This document shows positions 1 through 6,422 of a DNA stretch of 9,612 nucleotides, one piece after another. Numbering within the stretch: the stretch's first letter is position 1; each line of letters begins with the position of its first letter. Source of the DNA: Campylobacteraceae bacterium (lineage in GTDB: Bacteria > Campylobacterota > Campylobacteria > Campylobacterales > Sulfurovaceae); NCBI GenBank assembly GCA_027022775.1, contig JALVXO010000154.1, forward strand, positions 1 to 9,612. The letters run 5' to 3'. The translations under genes and the position numbers were made by a program. Below the pieces are notes generated by a model. The model was not told the DNA's origin, made no database searches, and saw only the letters and a list, made by a program, of their open reading frames with translations.

Positions 1-468
1 CAGGGTCTCATTAATGCAGCCTAAATATGAAGGTGTTATTAATAATGTTTGACAATTCAGCTCTCTGATTAAATCTATCATAAAATAATCTTTTTTTATC
101 GGCACATAAAGCCCCCCTGCTCCCTCTACTACTAAAAAATCGCATATATTTTCTATTTCTTCTATTTTAGCTGTAATTTTTGAAATCTCTATAATATTTT
201 GGGTATCCGCACTAAAAGGCGCTGCAGGAAGTTTAAAACTGTATGCAGTAATATCTTTTGGAGTTAAGTTGCTAAAATCAGGATTGTATTTTTGACAAGT
301 TTTAAGCAGTTTACCGGCATCTTGCGGAGTATCTTCTACCCCTGTTTCTACCGGCTTAACCGCCCCTATTTTAATCCCTTGCTCTCCTAAATGCTCCAAA
401 ATTTTACAGGCAGCATAAGTTTTGCCGATATTGGTTCCGGTTGCTGTTATAAAAAGTTTTTTTGCCAC
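1..468 (-). CDS. bioD: Dethiobiotin synthetase BioD (3' end cut by window)
   Basis: ATP-dependent dethiobiotin synthetase: closes the ureido ring on 7,8-diaminopelargonate with CO2, the next-to-last step of biotin synthesis, in the cytoplasm. The 156 visible residues carry the family signatures: P-loop GTNIGKT at residues 11-17, KPVETG at 38-43 (the Lys contacts substrate and phosphate in the family), VEGAGGLYVPI at 114-124, and the start of the region normally written as T-x-x-LGTINH, here TPSYLGCINETL. Family members are about 215-230 aa, so some 60-70 C-terminal residues lie beyond base 1. The start is GTG at 466-468: AAAGG lies 6 nt upstream on the coding strand (475-479), and no ATG is available in frame. 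The gene follows a 300-bp non-coding stretch, so it is either first in its unit or the distal member of the lipoprotein/acpS/radA run. Function is very likely correct. Confidence 0.95.
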   Translation of the reverse strand, partial: MAKKLFITATGTNIGKTYAACKILEHLGEQGIKIGAVKPVETGVEDTPQDAGKLLKTCQKYNPDFSNLTPKDITAYSFKLPAAPFSADTQNIIEISKITAKIEEIENICDFLVVEGAGGLYVPIKKDYFMIDLIRELNCQTLLITPSYLGCINETL

Positions 469-498
469 TTTTTGCCTTTGATGACAATAGAGTGTTTT

Positions 499-542
499 AA
501 CCCAAAAACTGGTGCAGAAATTTTGGGTTTAACCCAAATTTT
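499..542 (+). repeat. Compact palindromic cluster beside the long hairpin
   Basis: Two short foldable elements share sequence. AACCCAAAA (499-507) is perfectly complementary to TTTTGGGTT (521-529), giving a 9-bp hairpin with a 13-nt loop. Bases 518-542 also form a near-perfect palindrome around T530 (12 possible pairs, with one T-T mismatch at 521/539). The 531-542 half is also the outer end of the long hairpin to the right, so these pairings compete. The sequence fact is firm. A regulatory role is inference: the arrangement resembles an attenuator with alternative stems, but no promoter, leader peptide or U-run was found to support that. Confidence 0.6.
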
Positions 543-700
543 GCATTAGAAGGTGCATCAGATGTGTTGGTGCTTGGTAGCAGGGGTGCTGGAGGAAAAC
601 GCAGGCGCACTTGGAAAGTGCGTCGAGGCTTTACTCCTGTGCCATTGCTGCCAATGACCAATGCAGATGGTGTATCGGCTAATGCAAATTTTGGGTTTAA
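518..700. repeat. 15-bp direct repeat flanking the hairpin
   Basis: The 15-mer AAATTTTGGGTTTAA occurs perfectly at 518-532 and again at 686-700. The right copy forms the right outer arm of the long hairpin; the left copy ends two bases into its left arm. It could be a duplicated target or recombination site left when the palindrome arrived, or a by-product of an inverted duplication. The repeat itself is certain; its origin is not. Confidence 0.8.
528..700 (+). repeat. 173-nt imperfect inverted repeat, candidate structured RNA or palindromic element
   Basis: A single foldback centred on base 614. Position i pairs with 1228-i from 531/697 inward to 612/616 without a single bulge. Of these 82 positions I count 58 Watson-Crick pairs, 10 G-T wobbles and 14 mismatches, closed by the loop GGA (613-615) on a 7-bp perfect stem (606-612/616-622). 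The outer 18 bp (531-548/680-697) has one mismatch. Two more A-T pairs (528-529/699-700) lie beyond an unpaired T-T. Mismatches fall at 539, 550-551, 561-562, 572-573, 584 and 595, i.e. about every 11 bp. Outliers are 590, 599 and 601-603. Half of the mismatches are G-A. The wobble bias favours folding of the plus strand; the minus-strand RNA would lose 10 wobbles and gain only two. G+C of 549-680 is 72/132 (about 55%), well above the flanks. It lies between the 3' end of a lipoprotein gene and bioD, antisense to both. I found no convincing plus-strand promoter and no known RNA family match from memory. Confidence 0.85.
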
Positions 701-736
701 AGATTACACTACTGAATATGCCGGTTATTCTCTAAA

Positions 737-759
737 AGATATATAATTTTACCATATCT
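737..759 (-). terminator. Weak hairpin after the Lys-rich lipoprotein gene
   Basis: Ten bases past the lipoprotein stop codon, the minus strand reads AGATAT, an 11-nt loop, ATATCT, then TTTAG. The 6-bp stem has only one G-C pair, so this is at best a poor intrinsic terminator. The same A+T-rich stretch also holds TAAAAT and TATAT strings that could serve as a -10 box for bioD. Neither use can be decided from sequence. Confidence 0.25.
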
Positions 760-768
760 GAAAAACAG

Positions 769-1230
769 TTATTTATTTGCTTTTTTCTTTAAATTTTTAT
801 CTGTTTGGCTTAAAGGGTTTGACTTTAAAGTAGTCTGCGGACCCAAAAGTTCCGGATCCTGTTCGTTGCTGCTTATGCTATAAGGTTCTGGTTTTAATGT
901 GCGCGGCTTTTTTTTACGGACTGTGTAGTGCTTTTTTTTCGTCTTTTTTACAGTTGGCTTCTTTTTTTTTGCAGGTATAACTGCAGGTTTAGCTGCAGGT
1001 TGAGCCGCAGGCGTTACCTCTATTTTTTCCGGATTTTTATAAATAGGCTCTGTAGGCTTGGAAGGCTCGTATTTAACAACTTTTGTCTTTTTTGCAGGAA
1101 CTTCTTTTTTTTCAGCAGCTCTTTTTTGAATGCTCTGTTTATAAGCCAGTCTCTGTTTTATTCTGTCTATTAAACATCCATTTAACATAAAAGTTATAGA
1201 AACTATTATCAAAATTACTCTTTTTTTCAT
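769..1230 (-). CDS. Lysine-rich putative lipoprotein, function unknown
   Basis: A 153-aa protein with an N-terminal export signal: MKKR, a hydrophobic stretch (5-16) and the lipobox LNGC with the lipidated Cys at 19. The rest has no recognisable fold. A charged, probably helical start (21-45) is followed by a Pro/Ala/Lys linker (46-90) and a strongly basic stretch around 87-113 with runs KKKK, KKTKKK and RKKK, then a polar tail ending in KKKANK. This composition suggests an extended periplasmic segment that could touch peptidoglycan or anionic partners, which is inference. I start at ATG 1230, not TTG 1236, because AAAGG then sits 6 nt upstream, whereas it abuts the TTG. The gene begins 9 nt after the acpS stop, so it is probably co-translated with acpS and radA. 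The coding strand contains A8, A8 and A9 tracts that encode Lys codons. Confidence 0.8.
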   Translation of the reverse strand: MKKRVILIIVSITFMLNGCLIDRIKQRLAYKQSIQKRAAEKKEVPAKKTKVVKYEPSKPTEPIYKNPEKIEVTPAAQPAAKPAVIPAKKKKPTVKKTKKKHYTVRKKKPRTLKPEPYSISSNEQDPELLGPQTTLKSNPLSQTDKNLKKKANK

Positions 1231-1239
1231 ATTCAACCT

Positions 1240-1587
1240 TTATATAATTATTACTGCTACAGCGATTGCAAAACCGCTGTCGTGCGATATGGAAAGTGAG
1301 GAATCAATTATATTGAATTTTTTTGATTTTAAGTTAAAATATGGCGCATTGTTATCATCTTTTTTTATCTCTATATCTAAAAATCCAATCTCTTTGCCAA
1401 TACCGCAGCCTAGAGCTTTTGCAATTGCCTCTTTTGCCGCCCAGAAACCTGCGGCTGTTTCGGTTTTTTTAACTAAAAGCTGCTCATTTTTGCTTAAATA
1501 TCTCTCTAAAAACCTATTGCCGAATTTATCCAGCAATTTTTGAATTCTCTTTATAGAAATTATATCTGTTCCGACTTTTATTCCCAT
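1240..1587 (-). CDS. acpS: Holo-[acyl-carrier-protein] synthase AcpS
   Basis: 4'-phosphopantetheinyl transferase that moves the phosphopantetheine arm of CoA onto apo-ACP, making it active for fatty acid synthesis. At 115 aa it has the usual length of the compact trimeric AcpS type. Visible signatures are the N-terminal VGTDIISIKRI with Asp8, FWAAKEAIAKALG with Glu53 (the family's Mg2+-binding pair), and SISHDSGFAIAVAV near the C-terminus. An upstream GTG at 1596 would add three residues, but the ATG at 1585-1587 overlaps the radA stop codon as TAATG and matches the normal MxGIGTDI-type beginning, so I take it as the start. Translation is likely coupled to radA upstream, and the downstream lipoprotein starts 9 nt later. 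Confidence 0.95.
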   Translation of the reverse strand: MGIKVGTDIISIKRIQKLLDKFGNRFLERYLSKNEQLLVKKTETAAGFWAAKEAIAKALGCGIGKEIGFLDIEIKKDDNNAPYFNLKSKKFNIIDSSLSISHDSGFAIAVAVIII

Positions 1588-2930
1588 TACATCCACTCAA
1601 TAATTTTTTCTACACTGTTTGCCACAAAACATTTTAAACCGGTATTCTCTATCGGTCTGCTTGGCACTATAGCTTTTGAAAAGCCTTGGGTGTGCGCCTC
1701 TTTAAGGCGCTGAATAAGGCTTGGCACATCCCTTATTTCGCCTGTTAAGCTCACTTCGCCGATAAATAGCGTTTTGCTGTTTAATTCACGCTCCCTGAAT
1801 GAGCTTAATATTGCTGCAATTATAGCCAAATCTGCGCTTGTTTCGGTTATTTTTATTCCTCCTACCACATTTACGAAAATATCATAAGTTCCAAGCGGCA
1901 AATCCAGCTTTTTCTCAAGGAGTGCCAGCAGCATATTTAAGCGGTTTGTGTCAAACCCGGTGCAGCTTCTGCGCGGATTGCCGTAAGCTGGGGTAACAAG
2001 CGCTTGAACCTCAATAACAATAGGCCTTGAGCCTTCCATTAAAATTGTAAGCGCAGAGCCCGGCTGCAGCTTCTCTTTATTAAAAAAGCGCTCGCTCATG
2101 CTTTTTGCATCCCTTAAACCACTGCTGTCCATTTCAAAAATTCCCACTTCATTTGTGGAGCCAAAACGGTTTTTAAATCCGCGAAGCAGCCTTAAATCGC
2201 TGTTGCTGTCCCCTTCAAAATATAAAACCGTGTCAACCATGTGCTCTAGCACCCTGGGTCCTGCAATTGAACCCTCTTTTGTGATGTGCCCGATTATAAA
2301 AATTGGAATCTGTTTCGATTTTGCAATGCGCATAAGTTCAAAAGTGATTGCCCTAACCTGCGTTACAGAACCGGGGGCAGAGGGGGTTTCGCTGCTGTAA
2401 ATTGTCTGGATTGAATCTATTACAATAAAAGAGTAATTGCCGTTTTCTATCTCTAAAGCGATATTATCCATATTTATTTCGGCTAAAAGGTAAAGGTTTT
2501 TATTTGCGGCCCCCAGCCTGTCGCCGCGCATTTTTATTTGCGAAGCGGACTCTTCGCCAGACACATACAAAACCTTGTGTCCCATATCTGCCAAATTTCC
2601 GGCAACTTTTAAAAGCAGTGTAGATTTTCCAATGCCGGGGCTTCCGCCAATAAGGGTCAGGGAACCTGGCACTATGCCTCCGCCCAAAACCAGGTCTAAC
2701 TCTTTGCTGCCGCTGCTAAATCTTTGTATCTCTTCAGATTTAATTTTGGTAATTGGGACTGCTTTTTTAGATACAGAAGTTTTAGCAGAAGTTTTTTTAA
2801 GAAACTCAATCTGCTCCTGATTTAACTCTAAAAGCGAATCCCAACTGTTGCAGGATGGGCATTTGCCAACCCAGCGCGGAGTTTGAAAACCGCAATTTTG
2901 ACACTCAAAAACTGTTTTTTTCTTTGCCAT
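1587..2930 (-). CDS. radA: DNA repair protein RadA (Sms)
   Basis: RecA-like ATPase that processes recombination intermediates and promotes branch migration during repair and transformation. The 447 residues show the full family layout: an N-terminal C4 zinc finger (Cys10, Cys13, Cys24, Cys27), Walker A GGSPGIGKST at 95-104, Walker B FIVIDS with Asp172, the RadA-specific KNRFG motif at 253-257, and a C-terminal Lon-protease-like domain containing TSADLAIIAAILSS. The length is typical of the family. The ATG at 2928-2930 has AGAGAG upstream. It heads the run radA-acpS-lipoprotein, sharing one base with acpS. Its 5' side faces the divergent pseudo-kinase gene. Nothing in it looks truncated. Confidence 0.97.
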   Translation of the reverse strand: MAKKKTVFECQNCGFQTPRWVGKCPSCNSWDSLLELNQEQIEFLKKTSAKTSVSKKAVPITKIKSEEIQRFSSGSKELDLVLGGGIVPGSLTLIGGSPGIGKSTLLLKVAGNLADMGHKVLYVSGEESASQIKMRGDRLGAANKNLYLLAEINMDNIALEIENGNYSFIVIDSIQTIYSSETPSAPGSVTQVRAITFELMRIAKSKQIPIFIIGHITKEGSIAGPRVLEHMVDTVLYFEGDSNSDLRLLRGFKNRFGSTNEVGIFEMDSSGLRDAKSMSERFFNKEKLQPGSALTILMEGSRPIVIEVQALVTPAYGNPRRSCTGFDTNRLNMLLALLEKKLDLPLGTYDIFVNVVGGIKITETSADLAIIAAILSSFRERELNSKTLFIGEVSLTGEIRDVPSLIQRLKEAHTQGFSKAIVPSRPIENTGLKCFVANSVEKIIEWM

Positions 2931-2952
2931 ATTCTCTCTTTTTTATTTTTAA

Positions 2953-2963
2953 ATAATATTTTA
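2953..2963 (-). promoter_or_regulatory. Candidate -10 region for radA
   Basis: Two overlapping minus-strand strings resemble a -10 box: TAAAAT (2958-2963) and TATTAT (2953-2958), 23-33 bases upstream of the radA ATG, in very A+T-rich DNA. There is no clear -35 box, as is common in this phylum. The exact choice cannot be made by eye. Confidence 0.35.
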
Positions 2964-3044
2964 CTCAAATTAAAAAAATTTTTCAAAATTTATTATTAAA
3001 AATGTTTTTTTGTGTCAAAATACTAGTAAATCTAGGTTTAAATA

Positions 3045-3053
3045 TGTTATAAT
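3045..3053 (+). promoter_or_regulatory. Extended -10 promoter of the pseudo-hybrid-kinase gene
   Basis: TGtTATAAT: a consensus -10 hexamer at 3048-3053 with a TG extension. Transcription would begin near 3060, about 20 nt before the ATG at 3082, with AAGGG at 3071-3075 as the ribosome site. This placement rules out the in-frame TTG at 3010 as start, because it would lie upstream of the transcript. No good -35 match is seen. Confidence 0.65.
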
Positions 3054-3081
3054 CACAATATGTAAGAAAAAAGGGAAGGGA

Positions 3082-5067
3082 ATGGGAAGTAACCTAAAAA
3101 CGGTAATTTTAATATCCACTTTTTTTGCTTCCCCGTTAGCTGCCGAAAGTTTTATCAATTTTTATGCCATAAATTGGAACTGGGCAGCAGTAGCTTTTCT
3201 GACAGTAATTTTTGGTATAATTTTGCTATCTATAGTAAAAGATTTTAAAAGAGAAAGAAAAAAACTGCAAACTAAAATTACTAAAGAGAAGTGCAAAAAC
3301 AGAGGGGATAAAAAATATTTAAGTGAAATCAGCAGCAACAGTTTAGAATCGGTAAAAAAACTGGGAGAAAATATAGATAAATTAAACATGAACAATAATA
3401 TTATAGATGAAATAAAAAGAAACCATAAAGAGATTTTTAATACTGTTCAAGAAGAGAACATTTTTTCACATGTTGCAGCAAATAAAAGGTTAGGCAAAAT
3501 AGAGATATTCGATACAGAAGATATATATAACGGATTGATAAAAATAGGTTTAATAGGGAAAAACAGCATAAAAGTAAAAAGAAAGGCTACCTCTCCAATA
3601 CTGGCAAACAAAGAGCTTTTGCAAGCTGTTTTATTCCTGTTTATTAAATTGCAGACAAAAGAGCATGGATTAAAACGGGCAAATGTTGTAATTGATGTAG
3701 ATGAGATAAATGACACTATAACTTTTACAACCCCAAATCAGTTAAAATTAAACAGTTATCAAAAAGATATTTTTTTTAACGACTTAACGCCTAAATATAT
3801 TGAAAGCGAAAAAAAATATTACGGTATCTACCTATATTTAATAAATAAACTGGTAAACCGCGTTAACGGGAAATTAAAAATTGTTATTAACAGCAATAAA
3901 AAGTATAAAGCCGAAGCAATAATACCGATAGATTTTGACAAACCTATTGAGGTTGTAAATAATAAAATAAATAAAGAGTTAAAAACTTCAAAAAAAGCTT
4001 TAATTATCTCTAATGATATAAAAACTATAAATAAAACTGAAGCTTATCTATACGGTTATAAATTTATTGTAGATATTGAGGTCAGCAGCGATATAAATAA
4101 AAATATCCCGAACTTTTTGAATTATGATGCTGTTTTTATGGATGCTGAACTGTTTGAACCTATACTTTCAGACTATATCCAGAGTGTTAAAAAGTATAAT
4201 AATTTAAAAATAGTATCGCTTGAAAAAAATGGAAGAATTTATGAATATCCTGCCGGTTTAATAGATGGCAAAATTAATAAAGAGCATATAGACAGCGATA
4301 TTAACCCGGTAATTACCAAACTATTTAGCAGAGATTTAGTAGAAGTAGGACCATTAAATGAGATTGAAGAGAAAAAACAGGAAGAGAGCACCCCAAAAGT
4401 TATAATTGCAGAAGATGACAGAACAAATCTGCATATATTGGAACATTTAATAAAATCTTACGGAATAGAAGTGTTTACAGCAAGCAATGGGGAAGAGGTT
4501 TTAAAGATTTTAGAGAAAGAAGAGAGTTTCAATTTAATAATTTTAGACAGTATTATGCCAAAACTTGACGGTTTTGAAACTGTAAAAAGAATAAGGGAAA
4601 ACAGCAGATTTAATTCTACACCGGTTGTAATACACACCTCTTTCTCTCTGCATAAAAACCGAATAGAAGATATATTTAAGCTAGGCTTTGACTCTTACCT
4701 TCCTAAACCGTTTAACAATAGAGAGTTAAAAGCTATGCTCGAGAGATATCTTCCGTTAAACAGTATAAAAACAGAAACATTAAATTTAAACAATAAAGAT
4801 GCATTAAGAGAATTTATCGCAATTTATGGGGACAGTGATAAGCTTATAGAGAGATATATTAAAGAGAATAGAAGTACTCAGCTTCTTTTAATGCTTAATG
4901 ACATAAAGAAAATGGGGCAGAAAATCGGAGCCAAAAAATTCTTGGATATAGTAAGAAAAATGGAAAGCAAAATAAGTGCTTCCGAAGAGATAGACGGCAA
5001 TCTTTTATATCAATATACAGAAATTCTGGCACAATTAAAATCTGATATTGCAAAAAGGCTAAAATAA
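3082..5067 (+). CDS. Membrane-anchored pseudo-hybrid histidine kinase with one intact receiver domain
   Basis: A 661-aa protein laid out like a hybrid sensor kinase but degenerate. Residues 5-21 resemble a signal peptide (SPLAA then ES) and 33-52 form a membrane helix. Next comes a basic, coiled-coil-like stretch (53-125). YLSEISSNSLESV (79-91) sits where an H-box (xxxISHExRTPL) is expected, with Ser85 in the His position. Residues about 150-283 resemble the ATP-binding fold (NKELLQAVLFLFIKL, YYGIYLYLINKLVNRVNGKLKI) but lack the N-box Asn and Gly-rich boxes. A degenerate receiver follows (about 304-425): it keeps Asp354 in DAVFMDAEL but not the acidic pair. Then comes a complete receiver (438-555) with Asp445/Asp446, phospho-acceptor Asp489, Thr519 and Lys542. 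The C-terminal helices (about 570-661) match an HPt domain with Asn606 at the His position, Lys609 and Gly616 kept. Likely role: a phosphorylation-responsive scaffold or output protein rather than a kinase. Domain assignments for the degenerate parts are by-eye alignments. Confidence 0.75.
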   Translation: MGSNLKTVILISTFFASPLAAESFINFYAINWNWAAVAFLTVIFGIILLSIVKDFKRERKKLQTKITKEKCKNRGDKKYLSEISSNSLESVKKLGENIDKLNMNNNIIDEIKRNHKEIFNTVQEENIFSHVAANKRLGKIEIFDTEDIYNGLIKIGLIGKNSIKVKRKATSPILANKELLQAVLFLFIKLQTKEHGLKRANVVIDVDEINDTITFTTPNQLKLNSYQKDIFFNDLTPKYIESEKKYYGIYLYLINKLVNRVNGKLKIVINSNKKYKAEAIIPIDFDKPIEVVNNKINKELKTSKKALIISNDIKTINKTEAYLYGYKFIVDIEVSSDINKNIPNFLNYDAVFMDAELFEPILSDYIQSVKKYNNLKIVSLEKNGRIYEYPAGLIDGKINKEHIDSDINPVITKLFSRDLVEVGPLNEIEEKKQEESTPKVIIAEDDRTNLHILEHLIKSYGIEVFTASNGEEVLKILEKEESFNLIILDSIMPKLDGFETVKRIRENSRFNSTPVVIHTSFSLHKNRIEDIFKLGFDSYLPKPFNNRELKAMLERYLPLNSIKTETLNLNNKDALREFIAIYGDSDKLIERYIKENRSTQLLLMLNDIKKMGQKIGAKKFLDIVRKMESKISASEEIDGNLLYQYTEILAQLKSDIAKRLK

Positions 5068-5080
5068 GCAGCCTTTTGCA
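5049..5080. terminator. Shared bidirectional terminator between convergent genes
   Basis: AAAAGGCT (5053-5060) pairs with AGCCTTTT (5070-5077). The stem extends by TGC/GCA with one bulged A, around a 9-nt loop that contains the pseudo-kinase stop codon. A-tracts on one arm and T-tracts on the other make it usable in both directions, for the pseudo-kinase gene ending at 5067 and metY ending at 5090. The T-run is short and lies within the stem, so strength is uncertain. Confidence 0.6.
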
Positions 5081-5089
5081 AAATTTGAT

Positions 5090-6361
5090 TTAAACTTTTT
5101 CCAGTGCATCTTTTAAATCAGCAATTAAATCCTGTGTATCTTCCAAACCTATGCTTAAGCGGATTAAACCCTCATCCACTCCTGCAGCTTCTAGCTCTTC
5201 TTTGCTTAACTGCTGATGGGTTGTGCTTGCAGGATGGGTGATTATTGATTTGCTATCACCTATGTTTACAACCAAAGAGAAAATTTTTGTCGATTCTGCA
5301 ACTTTTTGGGCAGCGGTTTTGCTATCTAGCACAAAACTTAAAAGCCCGCTTGCTTTGCCATCTTTAAGGTATTTTTGCGCATTTTTGTAACTTTTGCTGC
5401 TCTCTAACCCCGGATAGTTTACACTTAAAACTTTTGGATGGGCTTCTAAAAATTTTGCAATTTCTAGCGCAGAGTTGCTAATGTGCTCCATTCTTAAAGC
5501 CAAAGTTTCCATTCCCTGGATATTTAGCCACGAATTAAACGGGCTTGGCGCGCCGCCGAAATCTCTTAAAAGCGCCAGCCTTGCCCTTAAGGTGAAAATA
5601 GGCATATCCAAATCTGTATAAACTAAGCCGTGGTAACTTGGGTCTGGTTCGTTAAAATGGGCGTACCGGCTGTTGTCTTTTATTTTTGCCGCTGCGCTTT
5701 TGCCCTCTACAATAATTCCGCCTATTGCGCTGCCCTGACCGTTGCAGTATTTGCTTGTGCTGTGAACAACAATATCCGCCCCCAAATCCAAAGGTTTGCA
5801 AAGAATCGGAGTAGCTACCGTATTATCAACACAGAGCAAAATATTATGCTCGTTTGCAATTTGCACAATCTTTTCAATATCGGCAACTTCGATTGCAGGG
5901 TTTGGAATGGTTTCGAAAAATATTATTTTTGTCTTTTCATCTATTTGGCTGACAAGCTCATCTAAATTGAAAATATCAAAAAAGCGCCCCTCTATTCCAA
6001 ATCGCTTAATTGTGTGAGCCGCCATTGTCAAAGTGCCGCCGTAGCACTGTTTGGCAACCAAAATGTTATCGCCGCTTTGGGCAACATTTGCAAAAGTGTA
6101 AAAAATCGCCGCCGTTCCGCTGGCAGTCGCAACAGCGCCGTATCCGTTTTCTAAAGCGCAAAAACGCTTCTCAAAAATATCGGTTGTAGGGTTATTTAAG
6201 CGGGTGTAAATATTGCCTAGCTCTTTTAATTCAAACAGATTTGCAGCATGCTCGCTGTCTCTGAATTCATAAGCGGTTGTCTGATAAATAGGCACACTCA
6301 TTGCGCCTAAATGCTCGTTAGGGTTATATGCAAACCTGACAGCTTTTGTTTTATCCAACAT
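5090..6361 (-). CDS. metY: O-acetylhomoserine sulfhydrylase MetY
   Basis: PLP enzyme of the Cys/Met metabolism family that joins O-acetyl-L-homoserine and sulfide into L-homocysteine, the direct sulfhydrylation route to methionine. Features seen in the 423 residues: phosphate-binding YTRLNNPT (52-59), the cofactor-contacting Asp179 in CVDNT, and Schiff-base Lys204 in HSTSKYCNGQGSAIGG. The insert PSYHGLVY is typical of MetY-type enzymes and absent from shorter cystathionine synthases and lyases (about 380-400 aa), which is why I prefer MetY over MetB/MetC/MetZ. SD AAGGATT lies upstream of the ATG at 6359-6361. No riboswitch fits in the short leader. It is monocistronic, converging with the pseudo-kinase gene and diverging from the L,D-transpeptidase gene. 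A role in direct sulfide assimilation would suit a sulfur-cycling bacterium, but that is inference. Confidence 0.92.
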   Translation of the reverse strand: MLDKTKAVRFAYNPNEHLGAMSVPIYQTTAYEFRDSEHAANLFELKELGNIYTRLNNPTTDIFEKRFCALENGYGAVATASGTAAIFYTFANVAQSGDNILVAKQCYGGTLTMAAHTIKRFGIEGRFFDIFNLDELVSQIDEKTKIIFFETIPNPAIEVADIEKIVQIANEHNILLCVDNTVATPILCKPLDLGADIVVHSTSKYCNGQGSAIGGIIVEGKSAAAKIKDNSRYAHFNEPDPSYHGLVYTDLDMPIFTLRARLALLRDFGGAPSPFNSWLNIQGMETLALRMEHISNSALEIAKFLEAHPKVLSVNYPGLESSKSYKNAQKYLKDGKASGLLSFVLDSKTAAQKVAESTKIFSLVVNIGDSKSIITHPASTTHQQLSKEELEAAGVDEGLIRLSIGLEDTQDLIADLKDALEKV

Positions 6362-6385
6362 TTTTAATCCTTATTTTTTTGTAAA

Positions 6386-6394
6386 ATAATAGCA
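6386..6394 (-). promoter_or_regulatory. Extended -10 promoter of metY
   Basis: The minus strand reads TGcTATTAT (hexamer at 6386-6391, TG extension at 6393-6394). Transcription would start near 6379, giving a leader under 20 nt ahead of metY with room only for the ribosome-binding site. No conserved -35 box is visible. Confidence 0.6.
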
Positions 6395-6422
6395 TAAAAG
6401 ATTAGAAAATAAAAATTTTAGA

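Noticed and set aside
462..500. Plus-strand promoter for the hairpin (TTGCCA at 462-467, TTGCCT at 472-477)
   Set aside because: The -35-like strings lack a -10 match at proper spacing (CAATAG, GACAAT or TTTTAA), so I cannot claim a promoter.
495..540. BirA operator upstream of bioD (GGGTTTAACCC-like palindromes)
   Set aside because: BirA operators are two half sites of the TTGTAAACC/GGTTTACAA type about 14-16 bp apart; the half-site sequence does not match.
527..700. Integron attC site (GTTTAAC at 527-533 fits RYYYAAC)
   Set aside because: The right end (GTTTAAA) does not fit GTTRRRY, the stem has none of the extrahelical bases that guide integrase, and no integrase or cassette array is seen.
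528..700. Retron msr-msd or other reverse-transcriptase-linked RNA
   Set aside because: No reverse transcriptase gene or partner lies in the window, and the foldback lacks the flanking a1/a2 arrangement with a branching G that I could identify.
501..746. Open frame through the long hairpin, with GTG at 564 giving 60 residues
   Set aside because: No ATG, no ribosome-binding site before the GTG, no recognisable protein family, and the whole stretch up to 700 is explained by the inverted repeat. The 11-bp pattern is not a multiple of three.
3010..3081. Longer N-terminus for the pseudo-kinase from TTG 3010
   Set aside because: The TATAAT at 3048-3053 would place transcription start near 3060, after this codon, and the ATG at 3082 has a good ribosome site and opens a signal-peptide-like sequence.
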